Positions 38,641 through 53,261 of a stretch of 64,000 nucleotides of DNA are shown here, one piece after another. Each line of letters begins with the position of its first letter. The first letter of the stretch is position 1. The translations under genes and the position numbers were made by a program. The notes below the pieces were generated by a model that did not search any database, was not told the origin of the DNA, and saw nothing but the letters and a program-made list of their open reading frames with translations. This stretch comes from Polydactylus sextarius (Eukaryota; Chordata; Actinopteri; Polynemidae), in the NCBI GenBank assembly GCA_016801845.1, contig CM028906.1, positions 17,368,001 through 17,432,000 on the forward strand. The letters run 5' to 3'.

Positions 38641-38912
38641 CATTCCCAGCTGATGCAGGGCTGGAGGCAGGGTGCACCCTGGATATGTCACCAGTCTATC
38701 ACAAGGCTGTCATATAAACAACCATTCACACTTACATTCACACTTATGAGTGATTTAGAGTCACCAATTAACCTGACCTGCATGACTGTGAGAGGAAGCC
38801 GACGTAGCCACAGGATGCGCAGGTACAGCATGGAAACTCTAAACAGAAAGGCCCCCAACCTAGAGCTTGCAAGCGATTGTGCAAACAATTGCACTGCACT
38901 GTGCCGCCCTAA
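38641..38912 (+). repeat. Old interspersed repeat of a type abundant in teleost genomes
   Basis: The order of recognisable blocks is CATTCCCAGCTG, GGGTGCACCCTGGATATGTC, CACCAGTCTATCACA, ATTCACACTTACATTCACAC, GATTTAGAGTCACCAATTAA, CCTGCATG, GAAACTCTAAACAGAAAGGC and finally ACTGCACTGTGCCGCCCTAA. This is a diverged copy of a very common fish repeat (usual forms carry GGGTACACCCTGGACAGGTC and AACTCCACACAGAAAGG). I am not certain which Repbase class it belongs to. A 120-codon ORF over it is a by-product. Confidence 0.75.
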
Positions 38913-40830
38913 TGACAGGTTAACACCTTTCACCGACTGGTGTGCCGATTTCATTTTTAACACAAACATCTGCAGCCTCATGATTCATCAGAAATGAAAG
39001 AAAAAATCGAGTGTAGAATGTGTTTCAGACATTTTTGCATATGACGCCTTCAATCTCCGGGCCAGTGTGCTGGTGATCATATTGCACAAACGATACATTA
39101 TCTGAATGAAATATGTTAAGTATTCATGTTTTTGCATGTTTCTATATTTGTAGAGCACACTCTACTTTGTTTGGCTGTCTTCATTAACACCTCTTGTGAC
39201 ATCCTGTTACATCCTGTGGGACTAACTTGTCAATATGTTTCTGCAGCAGAGTCAGCAAGACTAATTCCCTGTATGCTTATTGTACTAGTATATCGAGTGT
39301 ATTATAATGCAGTTGAGTCTGCAGAGGTCCAGTGAGTCTGTGGGCGGGCAACATTACAGACAAGCCAGTGGGACCTGATTTAGGTCAGGCCATCTTGATT
39401 GGTGAGATGTGTTGCATGGTGTTGGCACAGGGATGAAGTGTCCTTTGAAGTGTTCGCTGGAAGCATTTGGTGTAATTATCCTGTCATGAGAAGGGCTATA
39501 AGCCTGAGACTTCATTAGGCACATGCCTCCTGCTTTTTCATCTTTTTTTTTTCCCAAAAACACTCATCTTTATGGAGGTCTTAAAGTGCTAAACAACACT
39601 GTGATGAACATAGGGCCAATACCTCCTGACAACTCACTAATCAAAAGCATCATTATAAACTTCATCACATAATGGGCCTCATTTATCCCGACGGGGCTTT
39701 AGAAGAGGTGGGCTTCTGCCATTCTTGAGGAGCGGGAAATCAACCACTTCCTTAGCCAAATTTACATCATTAGACTTATCTACCTGCTGTATGGCAAATT
39801 TGGAAGGTTTATACCATTATCCTGCAGAGTTTATGGGTTGTACAATCAGTGCAGGAACAAGATGGGAACAGCAACAGGGAGACAGCAGATGCAGCATGCG
39901 TTGGAGCTGGCAGAGCACACTGATCATTTATTGAGGTTCTCCTTCATTGCTTCTATCTGTGTTGAGAAGCCTAGAGCCGGTAATGAGCAGAAAAAGATGG
40001 TAGTGCCACGCTACGGGGCTCCTTAGTCTGTCTGTTTCCCTGAGATAGCACTTGGATTAGGCCTAAGTACTGTCAGGTCACGCTGTTCACATGTGTGGGG
40101 GGAAAAGAAGGTGTGCATGTGTGCACAGCGAGGCCACACTGACCTGTTTCAGTGGCTCAGAGGAGTTTTCATTAACAACATCTTGTCTTGCCGTAGAAGG
40201 CCGTCAAAGGTTTAAAGTGATTGTAGATTGTCAGAGCGTGGCAAACGTGTGTGTGTGTTTGTTTATGTGAGTATTGTGGGTTGAGGGGTTGGACATAGTT
40301 GACCTGTACTGGAAAAAGGGTAGAATCTCTCTGGCAGGGGAGAACACAACTCTACAGAAAATGGGTCAGCCCAATGTAGCAGTAAATCCCTCACCCTGAC
40401 ACCTCACACTGCCAGTTTATCTACTGGCCAAACTAGTAAATAGATAAGTTGTCTATCTTTAAAAAAATAAAAATAAAATAAGGAGAAAAAAAGTAAAGGT
40501 ACAGTTCCATAGCTACGCATTTGTCCTATTTTGTGGCAGTGATTAATGATGCATTCGGTCGGGGTTAAATATGTAACTGTGTCTAGTATGTATGAAGATT
40601 TTTTACTGCTGTTATAGTTGATTTGTGATGATAAAAAATACCTTACATAATTCTTACTACAAACTGCTGGAAAAATACATAATATGATAATACAATATAT
40701 TTTCAGTCAGTCAGTGTCAAAATCTGTTTACATCTGCTGCTTTGTTTAAGTAAAGCAGAGTGATTTAAGACTAAATATTAAATTAAAGCATACAGTGTAT
40801 AATTAAATATACACACATCTAATTATAGAG

Positions 40831-40858
40831 TTATTATTATTATTATTATTATTATTAT
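40831..40858. repeat. (TTA)n microsatellite
   Basis: About 9 perfect trinucleotide units. Confidence 0.92.
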
Positions 40859-41579
40859 GTTGGAGTTATTGCTTTGGGTGCATTTTAGACTGTTTATTGG
40901 CTCTGTGGTGTACAATTAGTAGTAATAGTTCAAACAATCAATCAGTTCAGGAGATTGTTGACTCTTTTTGTCAGAGGAAACAATTTTTACATGAAATTCT
41001 GTTTAGAAACCAAACACACATTCTCTATCTAATTAAGATCTCTGCTGCAAGTAACGACAGTGACATGGGTCTCGAGGTGCATAAAATGATTTACATGTGT
41101 ATCATTAAAACAAGCTCAGGTTCACGGGCTGTAACGATCATCTGCGTTTCAGAGTTATTAAAGGAGAGTAAGTATGAAAGATGATGGATGGTGGGAGGGA
41201 CAGACGGTTGAGTCACAGAGAGACAGCCAGGAAGTAGGTGAAAGACTTGATTGGCAAGAAAATCATCTCCTTTATCCAAAGTTATTCTCACATTTTAACT
41301 TTTTAAGGCCTTGTTTTTAGCTTTGTTCCAATTTTGTATTTATGAGAAGAATACATGTCTAAGGAGACAACAGCCTACAATACACCATCTTCACAGCATT
41401 AGACACAGTCAAATTCTCAGTCATATACAATAACGTACAGCCATCAGTGCCTTTATCAGTAAAATATTTTTGCAGTAACTTGTCTCTTAAGCCAACAAGT
41501 TCTATTTATGGTGGCATGAGAAATGATTCATGGCTGGAATTACAAGGAAAATGATATCACCTATTCTGTTTTAGTAATA

Positions 41580-41601
41580 AAAAAAAAAAAAAAAAAAAAA
41601 A
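41580..41601. repeat. Poly(A) tract
   Basis: About 22 uninterrupted A in non-coding DNA. Confidence 0.9.
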
Positions 41602-42020
41602 ATCTTTCTTTCCAGATTTGTGTTATGGCTCCTATCACGCGCTGTCTTTCTGGGCTGGGGAAAGATGATATTACCTAATGACAGTTTCCATGTAGCAGTT
41701 CTTGGTGTTATTTCACATTTCCAGGGGTGTAAATGGATTTACACACCTCCAAAAAATCTGGAATAACACACCAAGTTGCCAAAAAAAAGAACTACCTCAA
41801 AGGCGAAGCTCTTTTTTTATTTTATCAGTGGAGAACATGTTTTTACTGTTTTTCTGACAAGATTTTGCCATCAGATCTATCAGCCCTGTCGGTGGTGAAG
41901 AAAATAAGGAGTGGTGTCTGTTTGTCGAAGATCAAATATGTGGATGTGTAAAACTGGGCAACTATCATGCAGCTCAGCGTTAATAGGTATCGTCCGTGAC
42001 AGCTGCCAGAATGTCGTCAG

Positions 42021-42052
42021 TTGTTGACATGACTGTACATGCGTGTCAACAA
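42021..42052. repeat. Hairpin with 9-bp outer and 4-bp inner stem
   Basis: TTGTTGACA (42021-42029) pairs with TGTCAACAA (42044-42052). Inside, CATG and CATG pair around the 6-nt loop actgta, with a small bulge. It is too short for a canonical microRNA precursor. Confidence 0.6.
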
Positions 42053-43034
42053 GTCGCATTTCCTGCAGCTTGTGCAGCTCCTGCACACAGCTGTGCAAAT
42101 AACATTAAAAATTAAGCAGAGGAAAAATAACAACAGATCTACTTTGTTACGTATGTACATATATGAAATGGTATTCTATATTAAATGAAAATGGGTATAT
42201 CTCTGGATAACTCCTCCATTTGGTTCTAATCAAACTGAAACCACCCCCCAAATAAGTTGTTCATTGTTTTTCTTTTTGCAAACTGGATTGCTGTCTCCCT
42301 CCATTTTTCAGGAGAGTGGTTGTGAGTGGGGTCGAGTTTACACAGAGAGCGTGACAGAAAAGAGATGCAAACAGTGGCATTTCTTAATAGATGAAATGGG
42401 TCATATAATGCAACATTAAACTATTGGTATAAACTATATTCTCGACCTGCGTCTTGTTTGAACATATATTGTTATACCTTAAAAAGTTGATATACCCTGC
42501 AGCCCTAACAAATAGTTTCGTTATTGACATAATTTTTGTGCGAGTTTGGCGTCAGTTTTACACCGTCAGCTGATCATACTGTCGTTGTTCCTCTTATGTA
42601 AGAAACAACCACAGTTACGATGTAGTACAGGAGATGCCTTAAGCCATAGTTCCTAGAGCTGTGAGATGTTAACTGCACGAAAACTCTGACAGAAATAAAC
42701 CCTTAAAAGTAAGTAAAAACAAAATGAAATTGTATTTTCTCTAAGACTTCTCTAAAGCCCCAGTAGAACCGTATTTTGCATAGCAAGTCCTCATTTCGAA
42801 ATAGCAAAACAGGTCATTTGTCAGTGCCATCTGAAACAACAAATATGGCCATTCTAAAAATGTCTCATGCTGTTTTCTGTTCTACCAGCCCCATGGCTAA
42901 ATTTGTTTTAGGACACTAAAAGTACATAAAGGACGGAATGCTGTCATGGTTCCGAACTAAACTCTGAGTGCGGCAATGTAGTGACTGTTGCTGCGAATAT
43001 TTAAATTTTTACCTTTACTGTTCATCACGCAAGC

Positions 43035-43035
<1 letters not shown>

Positions 43036-43066
<31 letters not shown>
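43036..43066. repeat. Interrupted poly(A) tract
   Basis: A run of about 30 bases broken by a single G. Confidence 0.85.
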
Positions 43067-46000
43067 CTGGCAGCAGCGCTCCCTCTGCTATAATGCATTA
43101 CACATACTGTATTAAGAATTATGTGAGCATGTCCCTCCTTTCATTCAAATGTCAGCTCTGAAACTACTGTGCCTCACTATAACATTGTTGCAATGGCACT
43201 GCCTTATTATACAGCATCTGTACTTGTTCACACGCAGAGGTCATATATCCTGATGAAGTTAGACATATCCATCAACAACATGCCAACAACAGAAACAATA
43301 AATCCTGCACTGAAATGTACATGACTCACGCTTGCGGGGGTAAAAAAAAAAAAAAATCAGTTCCAGACAGGAAAGCTAACAAATTCACTCTGAGCTTAAG
43401 GGCTTCAATTGTTATTGCTTTTTGTATTAGCAAGTTTATAGTTGATGATGTTAATTAGCTGGCAGTAAGGAATATATAAATGTAATCATTGATTAGTGAT
43501 CAATGGTAATTACAAATCATCACACCTGCTGTAAATGATTCATTTTTGGCTGCTTTTCACGGTACCCAAGAACACTGCTTTTCTGCAGTCAATTCTGTTT
43601 ACACCTAGTAAGTGAAAATGAGTCATAAGTGTCTTAATATTATGATATTTTCTCTAATACACATTCAAAACATGATCAACTCTGACTACCGAGCATTTTT
43701 TAAAAGGAATTAAACAGAACCAATCTGCACTATTAGGCCTTGAACAAACACTGAGTCAAAATAGTGTTAGATGTACAATTCCACCACTGGCAGCTTTGTA
43801 GTGCTGTGCATTTCAATAAACTGCAACTGTCTTTTCAGATTCGCAGCAATTGTACTGCTTTTCATTTTGGTTAAACTTGGGGTTAGTTTTCATTGCTGCT
43901 CATTGTTGTCAAACCATGGCTTTGGATGAAATGTCCAGGCTGAGAGAGCAGCAGCTAACCCTACTATTAATACAGGGCATGCAATCAATATGCCACTGGC
44001 ATTTCTAGGTTTCCTTGGCCTGCAGTGCTTATCTTAATGGGAGTGTGCTCCCATTTTCTTTTATTGTGTGAACCCATATATCATTACCCACCAAATATAG
44101 CTGGATCTACCATTCTGAAGCAAAAACATTGAGGCTCAGAGAAAAAACATTTGTGCAATTTATTTTTATTTTAACCTTCTCTCTGCTGCTTTATGGTAGT
44201 GGCAGTAAACCTCAGGAATTCATTTATAGATATTTCATTTCTGCTCCGTCTTCCTTGTCTTTGCTTTGTACTTTCAGACAAATGGTTCTCTGTGGTGATT
44301 ATCACCCAGCCAATGTTTGGAGCAGGTTATTGCTCATGAGCCCCACTATATCAGTACAGGATGATGTGCTGTATGTTAAGGATTCGGTACATGGACAGAA
44401 TTACATTTCTTTAGTCTCCCCCTCCTTCCTGTTCACCTGGAATAATCTTTAAATGGTACACAGTCACATGGGGCGTTATTGTACCAAAAGATGGTGCAAT
44501 GAAAAGATGCGTCTGGTCACCTGCAATGTTGCATAATACTTTGTGGTATTAAAGAAATTCTGAGCTGCTAGTAAGGCAGCTAATACGGTACCAAGAAAAC
44601 TGTTTCATGCCAGAATTCGACCTTCATCATTTACTGATGGTGACCATGACCATGTTAGGTGCTGAGAGTTTTGTTGTCCCTGTATTTAATGATTTAATGA
44701 TCATAAGCTCAGAGACATTAAATCTCACAGTTAGGTAACACATGCTGAGCCTTGAGTGATTTATTACTGTCATGAAACTTACAATTCTTGATGATTTGTT
44801 TATTCTTATATGCCTTTTTTCAGTCTATCATTGCAGTAAGCACTTACTTGTGGCCACTTTGTTAGCTGGAACAGGTCTCCTCTGACCTCTCATCAACAAA
44901 AGCATTTTGGCCCTAAGGCCAACTGTGACTGTGACTCACTGTCTGGAGGAGTGTGCAGTTTAAAATAAGCACTACATTTTACCTTCCTGTGCTAACGGAT
45001 ATGCTATGATATGGTCCCATTAATGGTGATGCGTTATCCCAAGGTGTTATTTTCTTGTTGAGAATACAAAATATAGAAACTGACCCTCTCTAATGAAGAC
45101 ACCCTTCGTTTGCTAAATATAAACTTCCATTGTTATTTTATATTCCATAGATTTTTATTTTTATTTTTTTAAAGAAATTATTAATTCTGAAAACTTAGAC
45201 ATAAATTTATCCAGTTTCTCCTGTGGTACACATGGGAGAACAAGAGAACCTTTAGTAGTGAAGATTTCACAGAAAAAACCTGTAGCTGGTTTATTAAAAA
45301 TAATTGGTGACTAAATTTGTGTACTTGTAAAATGTTTGAGCTTTTACACCTAAATGAGCTTTATTTAGTGTGGTACTAGCAGTTACGAACCAGAAAATGT
45401 GCCCATATCTCCGTGAAATCACCCTGGCTTCTGTTACTGTGTTCACAGCGTCGTTCTTGCGCTCACTCAGTGGAGCAGATCAAGGATCATTTTCTTGATG
45501 ACATAACGAGCGTCTTGACTTCTTTTATTTATTTATTTTATATTACCATTTTTCATGTGCCCGTACGTACACGCCGTAACCGCTGATGTGTAAACATTAA
45601 AAGATATAGCATCTCAGGGAGGGCAGATTGCTTAATTGATGTTTGCATTTTGGAACAGAAGATTCAATCATTTATGAGAAATCAGACATTCTTTATGGTA
45701 CATGTAGATAATTTAGTTAAATGTTAAATTGTGTGGGTTAAATTGGGTGATAGGAACATAATTTAGCTTAATGACCAGCTCTAAATACATCATAAACATC
45801 TTGCCGATCTTCAGTTATTTCTGTCTGCAGCGAAAATCCTTGTCTCTGAAAGGGTCATGGCACCTTAACTTACTGACATGGGGAGTGAAAACAAAGCTCT
45901 AGAATAATGGCTCGCTGCCCCTCCCTCACCACTGCTGTGCTGAAGTGGGCCACTGATATTGGCGTGACTCTCTCTCTCTTCTTCTTTCTCTCAAAACAAT

Positions 46001-47480
46001 TTGTCATTGCTTCCAGGTTTCTGCCATTTCTATCAGTGACAATCTGTAGGGCGGTCGCCTCAGAGAGTGACAAAACCTGTCACAGTGCGTCACTTTCACT
46101 CTCTCTCCAGCAAGCAGCAGGACATCTTTGAGTCTGCAGCACCTTTATCAGATATGGCAGTTCCTAAAGCTCTGCCTATAACAGCAGGCAAGTTAGAGGA
46201 GAGAAGCCGGCGACTTTTCAGAGACCTATTTGCAAACAAAATCACTGGGAGACATTCCCCACAAGGCACCATCTGGCTGCCACACATACCTACCTCCATC
46301 ACTCCCTCGCCATCACCAGCTTTTCTATTTATAGACACTCACTCCTGTCCACCCACCCACACACTGCATCTTGTAAAACAGCAACCAAAATCTTGCAAAC
46401 TGAAGAATCTCCTTCAGGAAATCAGTCACCAGGGTGACAGATGTCAACACATTTGCCTGTAATGTGTGGATAACATCTTCCTAACAGTCTGCCATTGCTA
46501 ACAATAGAAATGAACAATCAGCCGGCTCCTTGCCAGACCTTGCGGAGATACCGAGGCTGATAAATGACCTTCTTTGTCATTATCCAAACTCTTCTCTTAT
46601 TTTTAGCTCGGCTGTGTTAGAGTAAATAGTGAGATGAGCTAAGAAACAGAAAAAAAAGCATCTAAATGTGAGGTGGGTGATGGGGGCAGATGGTGAGGGT
46701 ACTGGTTGTGATGTTATTTTTGTTCTAGGTTGAAAGAGCAGAATTTGTGATGATGTGGTATGTCAGCTGTCAACCACCAGTGGGCTGTCAGAGTTATCAA
46801 TAAAGCAATTAGTGTCTCGTCTCTGAGGGGAGCAGTCTGAATTCTGATCATTGGTATTATGTCATTGAACAAGCGCTCCCCAGCGAGGGACTGATATTGA
46901 GAGTCCTAACACAGACCACGGACATGCACATGCAAGCGAGTCGGGCATTTGCTGCATTTTGCCAAGGTCCACAGTGACTGTATTAAATGCTATAAGTACT
47001 CTCACAGCATCATACTAGTTTGATTGCAATGCTAAAATGTCACATAATTAAACTTACTTAAGCAGAGGACCGCCTCACTGAAGGATGTTCTCTCCACATC
47101 CAAACACAAATCCCTGCGTTTTATTCGTTGATTTAATGCGTTCCCATTCCATTTGTGCTCAGCCTAAAATGTATCCTCTCAGAACAAGAATGAACTTTTA
47201 CAAAATTTCAATCTAAAATACAGCCTTGTAAATGTAAAATTAGTCATGCAGCCTCACTTTCTCTCTCTCTCTGGTTAGATTTCATCAGCCATCTCATTGT
47301 GGGAACAATTAGTCAATGTGCATGGATCAGTACCTTTAATTACATATTGAAATATTACTCATAAACTCAAAAACATATTGATTACTTGCCTGAAATCTGC
47401 AGAGAATACATATATGTTCCCCTCAGAGCAATACTACAGAATATTTTCCTCACAAACAATTCTCTTGATTTGCATTTTAA

Positions 47481-47483
47481 TGT

Positions 47484-47517
<34 letters not shown>
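47481..47517. repeat. (TG)n microsatellite
   Basis: About 18 TG units with one A interruption near the start. It creates cysteine/valine-rich ORF artefacts. Confidence 0.92.
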
Positions 47518-47520
<3 letters not shown>

Positions 47521-49141
47521 GATAATTATAGGTTGCAGAGTTGGCAGGGAAACATGGTGGTGTGTGGAGAGGCGCTACCTCACTCACACAAGCCCTTCCG
47601 GCAAGAGGAGCCTGGTAAACAAATCTCACCAAAGTGAGAGATAAAAATGTTTAACTAGGGCAGTATTTAATTTTTTCCCTGAATTTTCTGGACATATATT
47701 TGAAATATCTGCCCATTGAAACATCCAACTGGATAAATATGAATTGTCAGGCTCACCTACTGTATAGCCAACATAAATAACAAGTCCATGTTGGCCAACC
47801 AGGAGAACAGTCCATTGTAATATGCATCATCTGTCCATACATAACATAGTGGAGTTTTCTGCCTGCATTCTCCTGGAACATTAAAAGGGCCCAATTACTG
47901 CAGACAAATAAGCAATGTACAGTGAAGGTGAAGGACAGGAGAGGCAATTTTCCATCCTTTTCTCCTCTCACTTCATCTCTTACTTTCATGCTTTAAATTG
48001 CCAGTACATAAACAGTGGGTCCATTGTACTGCGCTGTTGACACAAATTGGAAGGTGTGAAGAATGGAGATGTATTGTTCCATGCAAGGCATATTCATCTT
48101 TTCAATAAAGTTGGCATTGATAAGGAAGAGAAAGTGTGAAGTCAGGCACAGCATGTAATTAGCAGGTAGAAGTATAGTATGGACGCTTCGCTGAGCCATT
48201 TGTTCGGAACATTTGTGAGAATCTCTGTGACGGAGCTTCCCTCGCTTCTTTGTCTTTACCTGCACTTCTCGGTGACCCTCTTCTCTATATGCTTGGCCTG
48301 CCAGTGAGTTGCCTCCTCCAAACCTACTCCAGTGCCTGTTTGCGTGTCTGCGTGACGCAATAAGTGGTGTTTGCCAAGGCATCTTCTGATGCAAGCTCCT
48401 GGCTTTTTGCACTCCGTTCAACAAGGTTTCCGGAAACATTTGAAAAGGGGTTGCATTAATAATCGATGGGTTCTGCGTGCATGCGTAAATATCGTGCTAC
48501 CTACAAGTGCGAGAGTCCTTAGTTGGCCACTGTTTTGACACCTTTCAGGGTTTCTCCCTCTCTCTGGCAGCCAACCTTTGATTGATGACAACAAAAGCAG
48601 TGGTGAAATCTGAGGGCTGGATGGAGAGATAACTGACTGGCTGAGAATGACTCAGTCTGTAGCAGAGAGTCAGTCTGCTGCAGCCTGGAGGAAGAGAGCG
48701 AGACAGGATTGCAAGAGCAAGGGGGAGTGGGGAAGGGAGACGATATCACGGGGTAAATGAGGCCTTGCAGTTTGGTAGTGCACATAGCTTCATCATCCTT
48801 GGCTCATGTTTGGGAGGCAAACATGACTGGGCTAATGTTGGTTTATTTGAGAAGAGAAACATCACTGACAGTCAGAGTGATGTGACCAAACACACAGCGG
48901 GGCCTCGCCAACAGCCTTCTATCTAACCAATCTACTGTGGGAGGGCAGAAAACGCACACAAACAACATGCACTCACACAAGAACACACACCCACAACAGA
49001 TACCCGCCAAACCTACAGTATATGCACACACACTCCCATACACATAGAAAATCTCATATCTCCTGGCAGATACTCATACACCCACGCAAACAAATGCATC
49101 AATCACTAGCTCCTGTTTTTCCTCTGAAATATAAACACAGT

Positions 49142-49144
<3 letters not shown>

Positions 49145-49175
<31 letters not shown>
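49145..49175. repeat. (AC)n microsatellite
   Basis: About 15 AC units inside a 250-bp region generally rich in CACA. Confidence 0.92.
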
Positions 49176-49176
<1 letters not shown>

Positions 49177-49485
49177 CAGATGCATATACAGCACACGCCA
49201 AATCAGTCTGACTGCCAGGCTGACTCATGCTACTTTGATCCCGATGGGAAACAACGATTATTGTGATGGCAGCTTGTGCATCTAACCTGAGGGTTAGGGT
49301 GTTTTATTTATCGGACAAAAATAACCCTTAAAAATGTGCTCCGCATATCTCACTCCATCTCTAACATCATCAGGCAAATTCACTCCTGTGTGACCTTGGC
49401 TTTTATGTGGTGAATCTACACAGATGCAGACGATGTGCAACGTGATCAAGTCAGTCATGGCGGAGGAAAATGCTCCTCTCCCCAC

Positions 49486-49519
49486 CTCTCTTTCTCTCTC
49501 TCTCTTTCTCTCTCTCTCT
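49486..49519. repeat. (CT)n-rich tract
   Basis: Imperfect CT/TTTC pyrimidine repeat. Confidence 0.85.
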
Positions 49520-52500
49520 AGCCATCATTTATGCGTCATGTTATTTTGTCACAAGGTGATGGCTGCCAATGATGTCAGCGTGGCAGTGGGTGCAGTGTGG
49601 ACATTGGCGTCAGGGGCTTTGGCGTGCTCTCCCTCTTTAAATAGCCCCAGATCTAATCTGCAGACAGCAGCAGAGTTCTGACAGATCCTGCCTTGGTGCC
49701 TCCTCCCACTAGGTGACACATTTTTTATTTATTTTTCCTCTCCTCTGCTCTGGTATTCACTACATGGAGCACTGGCCCCTCAAGCTATTGTCAGTTCCAT
49801 TCTCCTTCCATGTCTGAAAAACCAAATGGATTTACAGGGTTTACTGTCAGCCCCTCCCTTTTTCTGAGCTTATGAATGTGGCATGGTCTTCTATTTGCAC
49901 TCTTTTATTTCCACACACTCCAACTCTTTATGATGACTTGGCCTCTGTTCTCCTAATGGGACCCTGTTGTTATACACTACTTTAACTTTGTTTAAGAACG
50001 TCTTTCATAGGTGACATCATAATATATCTTGACCTGTGTACAATATAGCACTGCCTGTCTTCAATAGTGTATAGTGCACATTTATGAGACGGTCACAGCA
50101 GTTTTAAAGGCAGACAGAAAATCTGTATAGTTTGAACCTGTAACCCTCACCACCTTTCCAGTACGCCTGAGAGTAAGATGTAGAACATACTGTTGTAAGA
50201 GACTGCCCCTACCCCCACCCATCATGAAAAACAACAGGCTCCAGTTCATTTCAGCAAGAGCCACATGATGACTTATGTTTACAGTACGCTCAAGTGACAG
50301 ATTCTTCTAGCTTCTAGTGACTATACTAATGATGATGAGAGCAGAAGAGTGTTATGGACTGCAAAGACAAATGATGTCATCGTGCTGAGAGGGACAATGG
50401 ATCAGAAAACAATCATATGTGCTGTTCTGAAAATCTGTGATTTGGTTGTAGATGGTTGACACCAATCTAGAGCTTCTGAAGACAAAAAAATATAGCGAAC
50501 ATGGTATTGTATACCTTTTTAGAAAGCTTTTTTAGAAATTCCATTATTCTGAACAGCTTTAGTGTGAATGACACAACTTCACATCCTGCCGGCTAAGGTT
50601 CAAAGCTGTTATTATGTCAAAGCAATAACTTATTTGCCTTATGAACTGTATTAAGACATAGTTCATTGTTACCTTTAGTGTCCCAACAGTGCTCCAGAGA
50701 TGCACTAAATCACCAATGGCTCCATCACACTAAATCTCAAGCTTTAATTCAAGACATAAGGTTCTAATTATATGGTGATAAATGAGAGTAACTAAAAAGA
50801 ATAATGCAATTCATCAAAATAAGGTGATGATAATAATTCACAAAGATTGCTTTAAAGACATTAGGATTTACTAGCCTCAGATTAGTGTGATGGTGATGAT
50901 CATAGTAGCTAAAAAAAGAAAAAAAGCCTCATAGTGACAGTAATAGAGTGACATCACAGATACCATGTCAATTTTTTTTTTCTGAACGCTTGAACTTTGA
51001 TTCTGTTTGTGAGATTGCAGAGTTTCGACATTTCACCATCTGTTAAATAGGGTAGGCCGCCATTAATAATTCCTGACAGATTTCACCTCATGACTTAATC
51101 GTTTAGGCACATGTATCCGCTACACCAACAGAAAACTTCAAAGCCTTGGGATAATCCTGGAGAAGTAGTCTCTTCATATGTTGTCTCACATAGTCATTTC
51201 AATGTAAATGCCGTGCATACCAGCCTTCTGCACACCATGCCGGAAAGTTGGGAAATTGGCTAATATGTAATGCCACACCATATCTTTGCACTGCATTCTG
51301 TATTCTAGCAGAGGCAGCAGCTGTGTGGTCTTTGCTGGGATGAAAGAGAAGAAAACAAGGAATGTAGTTTTACTTTATGCAATTGTTTGATGACATGGTG
51401 AAATCCATTTCTATGAGATATTCTCTCGACCCTCCTCACTCCGTGCACAATTAATTTGATACAAGCTACAAGCATAAATCCTAGATGATTATGCTGTGTT
51501 CAGGACAACAGCAATGAATATTTTCATCTTCTCAGGACTCAAGAACAGCAGGAGACAGGTAAATTAGTTTTGTTGTATTATTATGTAGATGCGGCTGCAT
51601 TCTGCAGCATCGACAGGATTCAGCATTTGAGGTGTGTATATGTATATAGGAGGGGGGGTGGAGGAGGGGTCGCACAATTAAATACGTTTTTTCATAGTAT
51701 ATATTTTTTGGTTTTTAAAACAACTCCATTCATTCCTAAGCAAAAGGTTACGACTGATTTAATGACCACAGGTTTTTCGTCAATGGGTGTTATCAAACTG
51801 AGGTGAGATATTTTGGTAATGATCAAAGTGTGAATGTAATCATTGCAACACCCCCACCCCACCCCCTCTCACAGAAGGCAAGCACAATTAAAAGCGCAGT
51901 CGGTGAAGCTGGAAAGTGGCCAGCTGTTCTGGGTTAATAGATGGGTTTTGGCCAGACGTCTGCGAAGTGACCGCAAGCTGGCAGCCTGCTGGGTAAGGTT
52001 GCAGATTGTGAGTGGACATGTACTTTGCTTCTCTCTGTGTGCACTTGTCACTGGAAATAATGAAGCACCCTGAAACTCCCTCCCTTTTCCGTCGCTACCT
52101 CCCTCATGTTACCCTAAGTCCAACCTTAACAACCCTTCTTTTTCTGTCCAAGGCTGGAGAAAGCGTAATGCTGACACACAGGCACTGTCTTCCTGGCCCC
52201 CTGACTTTAGACCTTGGAATGGAGTGGAGTGTCTCTATTGACTCGGGAATTCAAGGACTAAGCGAGCAGGATAAAAAGAAAGCCAGAGATGAGGGGAGGG
52301 GGGAGCAGGAGGATTCAGGGATCATGCCCTTTGATAACCCATGCCCCATCTCTGAAAAACAACACATATTGTCTGTGGTGCTTACTTGGCGTTCTCCCAC
52401 TTTTATATCAGTGTGCTCTCAAACCTAGAGTTAAACCAGTGCAGGGACAAGAAAGATCTGCTTTGACCTGGAATGACATGAAGTGGCATGCTAAAATATG

Positions 52501-53261
52501 TACATTGCTCTAAATATTCACTCAGTGTGTCCCGGTTACAGCTTCTTCTTATTTCAGTACTGCTCTGCTTAGTGGTTTCATTTGGCATCTGCTCTCATTT
52601 CCAAAGGACAAAAAAAAAAAAAAGAGAGAGAGCAAGATGGTGGTTGGTTGCTCGGTCAGCCACAAATGTTACTCTAGCTTTTTCTGGAATAGAGTCGTGT
52701 TATTGATGTTGTACAGAAATGTTGGTCAGAGACGAATCCCTCGGATGTATTGCCTCATAAATAGCCTGGAAAGCTTTCAATGCAAGCACTTAAGCTAGCA
52801 TGAATTATCTTTGTCTTACTGGATGTCATTAAAAATCAAAGAACAGAGCATCTTATATTTGATTGACAAGAGTTTGAATGTGAGGGCAACGGTTGGGTCG
52901 CATGTAAATTCACTTTTTTTTTTTTTAATAATGTTGCAAAAACTTTGTCTGCATCAGCAATGTTGGTAAATATTGGAGCAGTGCAGCCTATATTCTGAAA
53001 TATGATCGATTGAGAAGCATAAAATGCTGATTTTTCCATCTACAGCTCTACCTCTTCAATTATGTATGTGAATATACTGTACCTACTCAATAATTTATAG
53101 AGTCAAACAAATGACTGATTGGGCCACAAAAGTATTCACTCTGTCTAATGCAAAATAGAAGGAAATCAGGGTGTATGAGCAGGGCAATAAATAACAAGCA
53201 ATGTTTGCAGACTCTCTGATAGATCCCATCAAAATGCATATGAAATATTCATTTAATGGGT

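Larger units (their letters stand above)
38913..47480. other. Non-coding region, possibly continued insyn1 intron
   Basis: Unique sequence with A tracts and a TTA repeat. No recognisable exon, RNA gene or complete mobile element. Confidence 0.5.
47518..53261. other. Non-coding region with CA- and CT-rich patches
   Basis: Includes a 148-codon minus-strand ORF at 47993-48439 without recognisable domains, and a 138-codon plus-strand ORF at 52012-52428. Both are best read as chance. Confidence 0.5.

Noticed and set aside
47993..48439. 148-codon minus-strand ORF
   Set aside because: The longest ORF outside insyn1, but it has no recognisable domain or splice signals. Random vertebrate DNA of this size yields such ORFs.
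52012..52428. 138-codon plus-strand ORF
   Set aside because: No recognised domain. The acidic-lysine stretch near its middle is low-complexity.
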